Below, piece after piece: positions 60,029 through 64,000 of a stretch of 64,000 nucleotides of DNA (position 1 is the stretch's first letter; each line of letters opens with the position of its first letter). Origin of the DNA: Myxococcales bacterium (GTDB lineage: Bacteria; Myxococcota_A; Polyangia; Polyangiales; Ga0077539); contig JAEUKI010000062.1 in assembly GCA_016793325.1 (NCBI GenBank), positions 124,001-188,000 of the forward strand, read 5' to 3'. The translations under genes and the position numbers were made by a program. The notes under the pieces were generated by a model. That model worked only from the letters and a program-made list of their open reading frames with translations. It was not told where the DNA came from and searched no databases.

Positions 60029-60787
60029 TCAGCGGCAGTACGGCTGACCCATGAAGGGGTTGGGGCGACACGTGCTGCGACCGATCCAGCGACCGAGCAC
60101 TTCTGCGTAGTTCGTCGGGTGTCCTGGCGCCCAGATTCCGCGTTGGTTCGCGCGGGCCTCGGCTTCGGCGTAGAGCAGCGACAAGTGCGCAGGGGCGGGC
60201 GCGCAGCCGAACTGCGTGTAGTACGCGCTCAGCCCCTCGCGGACGACGCGCGTTTGGACCAGCTCGCCGTCGGCGAACACGAGCGCGAGCGTCCTTCCGT
60301 ACGTGTCGAGGTTGGGCATCCCGTTGGACCCGCGCTGCGGCGCGATCTGCAGTCGCGCCGAGCGCAGCATCGCGGTGACGATCGGAACCGTCGCGAGCCC
60401 GAACGCCGTCGTCTCGGCGCCGTGCGTCTCTTCGGCGTTGATGTACATGAACCGAACGACCGTCTCGGTTCCGCCCACGAGAAAGTGCGCCGTGTCTCCG
60501 TCGACCGTGCGGACGAAGTCGACGTTCACCGCTGGCAAGAACCCCGTGAGCGCCGTCGTCGGCGCGATCGTCTGGGGCGCCGGACAACCCGACGCAACGA
60601 ACGGCCGCTCGGACACGACGTCCGCGAGCTGCCCCGTGTCGCTCGAAGCGTCGTCGCCCGCGGCGTCGATCGACGCGCTGTCGAGCACGCCGGTGTCCGT
60701 GACGCCTGCATCCTCGGTCGACTGCGGACCACACGCGGAGAGCGCGCCGAGCACCAGCGCGATCGAGAAGCGAAGCCGTTGTGTCAT
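60029..60787 (-). CDS. Staphylococcal-nuclease-like lipoprotein
   Basis: The 252 residues (ATG 60787) have lipobox LSAC and an Asp/Ser-rich linker. The domain matches thermonuclease: Ca-binding VDGDTAHF, catalytic Arg and Glu in VVRFMYINAEETHG, and YGRTLALVFADGELVQTRVVREG carrying the second catalytic Arg. It ends with EAEARANQRGIW. All three catalytic positions appear kept, so an active surface-bound DNase/RNase is likely, perhaps for prey or extracellular DNA degradation. Its 3' end is 13 bases from the convergent RCC1 gene. Confidence 0.9.
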   Translation of the reverse strand: MTQRLRFSIALVLGALSACGPQSTEDAGVTDTGVLDSASIDAAGDDASSDTGQLADVVSERPFVASGCPAPQTIAPTTALTGFLPAVNVDFVRTVDGDTAHFLVGGTETVVRFMYINAEETHGAETTAFGLATVPIVTAMLRSARLQIAPQRGSNGMPNLDTYGRTLALVFADGELVQTRVVREGLSAYYTQFGCAPAPAHLSLLYAEAEARANQRGIWAPGHPTNYAEVLGRWIGRSTCRPNPFMGQPYCR

Positions 60788-60921
60788 GCGAATGAAGCTC
60801 CGAGGGTCGCGCTCATCGAGGCCTCGATTCAAGCGCTCGCTCGACGATCGCGCGGAGAAAAATCTCCTCGTCGGTAGTGCGTCCGACGCGAGCCGGTGCT
60901 ACAAGCTGCGCGTCGCCCACT

Positions 60922-61008
60922 GGAGGAGTGGCCGAGTGGTCGAAGGCAGCGGTTTTGAAAACCGCCGAACTCGAAAGGGTTCCAGGGGTTCGAATCCCTT
61001 CTCCTCCG
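60922..61008 (+). tRNA. tRNA-Ser (anticodon UGA)
   Basis: The 87 bases form a class II cloverleaf. The acceptor stem is GGAGGAG/CTCCTCC with discriminator G. The anticodon stem GCGGT/ACCGC encloses loop TTTGAAA with anticodon TGA at 60956-60958. A variable-arm stem GAAC/GTTC and a T-loop TTCGAAT are present. CCA is not encoded. It reads UCA and, by wobble, other UCN codons. Confidence 0.96.
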
Positions 61009-61036
61009 CTATTTCGCGCGGCGTCTGCGCGCTCGT

Positions 61037-62290
61037 TCACTCGATCGTCGAGCCGGTCACCATGGGGTTGCCCGGCGCGGCGAGCATGAAGATCCCTCGG
61101 AGGCCCATGGTCTCGAAGCCCATGCTCGGGTTTCGACGAAGGACCGAGTCGCGGATCACGAGGTTGCCCGTGCGGTTGTTGCTCACGAAGAAGATCGCTC
61201 CGCCGCCTTCGTTCGCGACGTTGTCCGTGATCTCCGTGCCGCAGAGCGTGAGCGTAAACGTGTTTCCATCGTTGTAGATCGCGCCGCCCGAGCCGCCGCC
61301 AGGAGTGCCCGAGCGCATCGGATTGGCGCCGCGCCCGATCGCGCGGTTGAAGCGAAACAAGCTGTTGATCACGGTGTACGAGACGCCGATCGAGCTCAGG
61401 CCGCCGCCGTTGGAGCAGACGTTTCCCAGGCCCATCGCGCCGCCGAACGTGCTGTTCACGACGTAGACGGGCTGGTTCATGTACTGGCTGAGCACGCGCA
61501 CCGCCGCGCCGCCGACGTCGGGCCCGGTGTCGTCGCAGCGGTTGTTGAAGAACCGCGAGTTGACGATCTTGAACCGACCGCCGCGCACGAAGATCGCGCC
61601 GCCGCCGCCGCCTTCCATGGTCTCGCCGATCGAGTTGCCGTCGACGAACGTGAGGTTCTGCACGGTCAATCGCGGGTGATCCTGGTTTTGGCACATGGGC
61701 GTGGTCCACATCTGCGCCATGTCACACGTATTCATGTACAGGATCCGCACGCGACCGCCGCCCGAGAGCGTCACGCGGTTGCCTCCGTCGATCACGATGC
61801 GCGGGCCCGTGTTGTTGACGATCTTGGCCGTGCGCGTGAGCGTGATCGTGTGCGGGTTGGGCCCGCAGTTGAAGGTGATCACACCGCCGCGCGCGACGGC
61901 GTTGACGAACGCGTCCGACGTGCACGACGCGGGCGTTCCGTCGCCGACGACCGTGCGCGGGTTCGAGACGTCTTCGAGCATCCCCTCCGCAGGGACCGCG
62001 CACCGCCCGCTCGGGTTTCCCGTCGGGACGCCGCCGTCCCCCGGCGGAACCACCGTCGCGTCGGGCAAGGACACGCCGCTGTCCGTGGGGCTCGTCGATC
62101 CATCGGGCACCGTCACGCCGGTGTCGCTCGGAGAGCTCACGCCGCTGTCGGTCGGCGTCGAGACGCCCGTGTCGCTCGGCGCGCGCGAATCCGTGGGCAT
62201 CGACGCGTCCGATGGAGGGTTGCCGATGCTGCAAGACAGCGTTGCGCTCAGCGCAACAAGCGAAGCGATCGTGACAATGCGCGTAGTCAT
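61037..62290 (-). CDS. Right-handed beta-helix lipoprotein
   Basis: The 417 residues have lipobox SATLSC and a ~75-residue Ser/Asp/Thr/Pro linker. The remainder is made of repeated short strands with stacking residues and Gly/Asn turns (GRVRILYMNTC, LTVQNLTFVDGNSIGE, GGGGGAIFVRGGRFKIVNSRFFNNR, FTLTLCGTEITDNVANEGGGAIFF; each shortened here at family-typical repeats). This is the pattern of parallel beta-helix (pectate-lyase-like or polymorphic-outer-membrane-protein-like) folds. No catalytic residues are evident; a surface adhesin or polysaccharide binder is plausible. Its end lies 28 bases from the tRNA-Ser gene. Confidence 0.83.
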   Translation of the reverse strand: MTTRIVTIASLVALSATLSCSIGNPPSDASMPTDSRAPSDTGVSTPTDSGVSSPSDTGVTVPDGSTSPTDSGVSLPDATVVPPGDGGVPTGNPSGRCAVPAEGMLEDVSNPRTVVGDGTPASCTSDAFVNAVARGGVITFNCGPNPHTITLTRTAKIVNNTGPRIVIDGGNRVTLSGGGRVRILYMNTCDMAQMWTTPMCQNQDHPRLTVQNLTFVDGNSIGETMEGGGGGAIFVRGGRFKIVNSRFFNNRCDDTGPDVGGAAVRVLSQYMNQPVYVVNSTFGGAMGLGNVCSNGGGLSSIGVSYTVINSLFRFNRAIGRGANPMRSGTPGGGSGGAIYNDGNTFTLTLCGTEITDNVANEGGGAIFFVSNNRTGNLVIRDSVLRRNPSMGFETMGLRGIFMLAAPGNPMVTGSTIE

Positions 62291-62341
62291 GGTGCCCGAG
62301 AGCGTACCGCACTCGCCCGCTCGCGGTCCGCGACGCGCTCG

Positions 62342-63265
62342 CTACGCGGGCAGCCGCACGCGCGCGTTGGCCACCTTGGGGGTGTCCTCGAAGCGCACAT
62401 CGAGCTGCGTGGCCGCGAGCTCCGCAGGTGTGCGACCGAGGGCCTCTGCGATCTCTTCGAGCGAGACCTTCGCGCTCGGGGCGGACTCGCGGACGAAGCT
62501 CTCGTCGAGCCCGCGCCGCGGCTGGGCGAAATGCCAAGTTCCCACAGAGAGCACGTCGCGCGGGTCGAACTTCGCGCACCCCGCGCAGCCTCGTCGCGCG
62601 TGCAGCGCGGCGAGCAGGGCAGGGCCGAACTCCGTCCCCGGCTCGGGCCAGAGGATCGCGCGCTTGTCGACGAACCGAACCCACGCGCGCGCCGGCCCCA
62701 CGACGTCCGGCGCCGCGAGCGCAGCGATCAGCTCGCGAACGGGCGCCGCGAACGCGCGCGGCGGATACGCCATCACGCGCTCGTTGTGACCGTGCGCCAA
62801 GCGCTCGATGCACTGCGCCACCGAGCCGCCCTCGTCGGGATACGCGCCGAGCCTCGGGAGAAGCCCAGGAATGCGCGACGCGACCCCGCCCTCTCGCGCG
62901 ACGAAGCGCGCGACAGACAGATCGCGATCGCACGCGAAGCCCACCGCCACGGGGTAGGGAAGCTGCGGCCACGCGTAGGGAGCGTCGTCGGGGCAGGACG
63001 GAAGGTGATCGAAATCAGCGGCAGACCGCGTCCCGTGCACGCGCGCCGAGCCCACGCGCTCGCGGCCGCCGACGCGAAACGTCTCGACCCGCGCGCCGCG
63101 AATGACGACATCGAGGTCGCCGCCGAAGCGAAAGGTCCAACGGACGGACGGGGCAGAGACCGCGAGGGCCAGGGCGAGGGTGCTCGACGGATGTTGATCG
63201 AGCCAAACCACCACAGAAAGTGGAAGGTCTCCCTCGATGTCTCTCAGCCGCTCGGAGGTAGACAT
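62342..63265 (-). CDS. Hypothetical protein
   Basis: The 307 residues are read from ATG 63265; an earlier ATG at 63295 adds ten residues only. There is no signal or membrane segment. The sequence has acidic and aromatic stretches (VRWTFRFGGDLDVVIRGARVET, CPDDAPYAWPQLPYPVAVGFACD) and a Cys pair (GCAGCAKFDPRDVL). I recognise no family. It is separated by 51 bases from the beta-helix lipoprotein gene and is divergent from the DUF507 gene with 177 bases between. Confidence 0.65.
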   Translation of the reverse strand: MSTSERLRDIEGDLPLSVVVWLDQHPSSTLALALAVSAPSVRWTFRFGGDLDVVIRGARVETFRVGGRERVGSARVHGTRSAADFDHLPSCPDDAPYAWPQLPYPVAVGFACDRDLSVARFVAREGGVASRIPGLLPRLGAYPDEGGSVAQCIERLAHGHNERVMAYPPRAFAAPVRELIAALAAPDVVGPARAWVRFVDKRAILWPEPGTEFGPALLAALHARRGCAGCAKFDPRDVLSVGTWHFAQPRRGLDESFVRESAPSAKVSLEEIAEALGRTPAELAATQLDVRFEDTPKVANARVRLPA

Positions 63266-63442
63266 AGCGCGCGCTCGACGGTGGTTCGATAGCATGAAGT
63301 CCTCGCCCGGTACGCGACGCAGTTCGCATTTCGTTCGAGACCGTTCGCCGCGGATCGCGTTGACACTGATTGCGCGCGGAGACTACGGTTCGCCGCGCTG
63401 CGAGCGAGTCGCTTGCGGTTCGGCACTGAGGAAGCTTGCGAC

Positions 63443-63955
63443 ATGCGCCTATACGCAGCGAAGATCCCTGTCATCGCGGCGGACATCGTCCGCACACTGA
63501 CGTTGGACAAAGACATCGAAGTGGGGGACGGACCCGAAGTCGAGGACGACCTCGCCTCGGTGCTCCGCGAGTACCTTCGGGTCGAGCGCGAGATCACGGA
63601 GCGCGGCAAGGATCGCGCAGAGCGAATCGGCGCGGGCGCGACGGAAGCGCAGAAGTTCAAGCGACAGCTCGCGGACGAGCGCAACTTCGGCCTCGGCGCC
63701 GAGGGCATCTCGTGGATGCTCGATCAGCTCGTGCAGATGCTCTTGCGGTCGAACAACGTCGACGAAGTGTTCGCCGAGGACGCGGTCCTTCGCCGCAAGA
63801 TGCGCGCGATCCTCGAGCGTCACATGGGCGTCGACGACGAGATGGACAAAGAGGTTCGCTCGCGCCTCAAGCACCTCTCCGAGGGCACGCAAAACTGGGA
63901 CGTCGAGTACGCGCGCGTGATGGAGCAGGTCAAGCGTCGCAAGAATGTCGACTGA
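63443..63955 (+). CDS. DUF507 family protein
   Basis: The 170 residues start at ATG 63443 with MRLYAAKIPVIAADIVRTL, a DUF507 hallmark. Two similar helical halves follow: the second (GISWMLDQLVQMLLRSNNVDEV, DAVLRRKMRAILERHMG) repeats the layout of the first. In some Deltaproteobacteria DUF507 occurs as two short adjacent genes; here they appear fused. The function of the family is unknown. It is soluble, charged and probably cytoplasmic. Confidence 0.85.
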   Translation: MRLYAAKIPVIAADIVRTLTLDKDIEVGDGPEVEDDLASVLREYLRVEREITERGKDRAERIGAGATEAQKFKRQLADERNFGLGAEGISWMLDQLVQMLLRSNNVDEVFAEDAVLRRKMRAILERHMGVDDEMDKEVRSRLKHLSEGTQNWDVEYARVMEQVKRRKNVD

Positions 63956-63979
63956 CCCTCGCGCAACGGAGCCATCACT

Positions 63980-64000
63980 GTGCGAACTCTCGTAACCGGC
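63980..64000 (+). CDS. Start of a probable NAD-dependent epimerase/SDR gene (3' truncated by window)
   Basis: GTG 63980 follows GGAG (63968-63971) by 8 bases and encodes MRTLVTG before the window ends. That heptapeptide is the classic first strand and glycine-turn entry of extended short-chain dehydrogenases. Seven residues cannot prove the family. Confidence 0.45.

Overview
The window is GC-rich, densely packed and clearly bacterial. It looks like a Myxococcota chromosome, most likely the Polyangiales/Sandaracinus side. The reasons are the many lipoproteins with Asp/Ser/Thr-rich linkers after the lipidation Cys, MopE-like metal-binding motifs, a matrixin protease with a MYXO-CTERM-like tail, RCC1- and FG-GAP-repeat surface proteins, a thrombospondin-type-3/OmpA porin and a TatT-type TRAP transporter. 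This assignment is inference; no rRNA gene is present.

Layout. 0-2.1 kb: end of an OmpA/TSP3 protein and an ice-binding-domain (DUF3494) lipoprotein. 2.3-6.9 kb: pyruvate:ferredoxin oxidoreductase overlapping a dihydroorotate-dehydrogenase-like gene. 6.9-12.3 kb (minus): a MopE-like secreted protein and a tightly overlapping trio: a Cys-rich repeat peptide, a radical SAM protein with C-terminal cysteines, and a membrane-anchored protein. This trio is my best candidate for an undescribed system, a RiPP-like maturation cassette. 12.4-18.9 kb: lipoprotein, thrS, infC (ATC start), small membrane protein, HEAT-repeat lipoprotein and matrixin. 18.9-24.1 kb: TRAP transporter genes (TatT, substrate-binding protein, fused DctQ-DctM permease). 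24.1-29.9 kb: nth, grpE, dnaK and two dnaJ genes. 29.9-36.4 kb: small membrane protein, HEAT protein, FG-GAP lipoprotein and an unusual DppB-like permease.

36.4-42.4 kb is accessory-looking: a large composite inverted repeat, hemW, then a compositionally different minus-strand run (hypothetical protein, RCC1-type lipoprotein, small lipoproteins) and a ~43-bp tandem repeat. 42.4-51.6 kb: polA, a second composite palindrome, an MshEN-domain protein (possible c-di-GMP reader), a DEAD-box helicase, and a divergent cytochrome P450/TetR pair sharing a dyad operator. 51.7-52.0 kb: a perfect 69-bp inverted repeat. 52-64 kb: GH31 glycosidase lipoprotein, PEGA/TPR pair, ABC exporter, RCC1 protein, nuclease lipoprotein, tRNA-Ser(UGA), beta-helix lipoprotein, hypothetical protein, DUF507 protein and the first codons of a probable NAD-dependent epimerase.

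Three non-coding elements (36.5, 45.3 and 51.7 kb) share one architecture: small perfect hairpins placed in tandem inside large inverted arms. In two of them one arm is lengthened by extra internal units. They may be non-autonomous mobile or structured-RNA elements. All functional statements rest on reading motifs by eye; no search was run.
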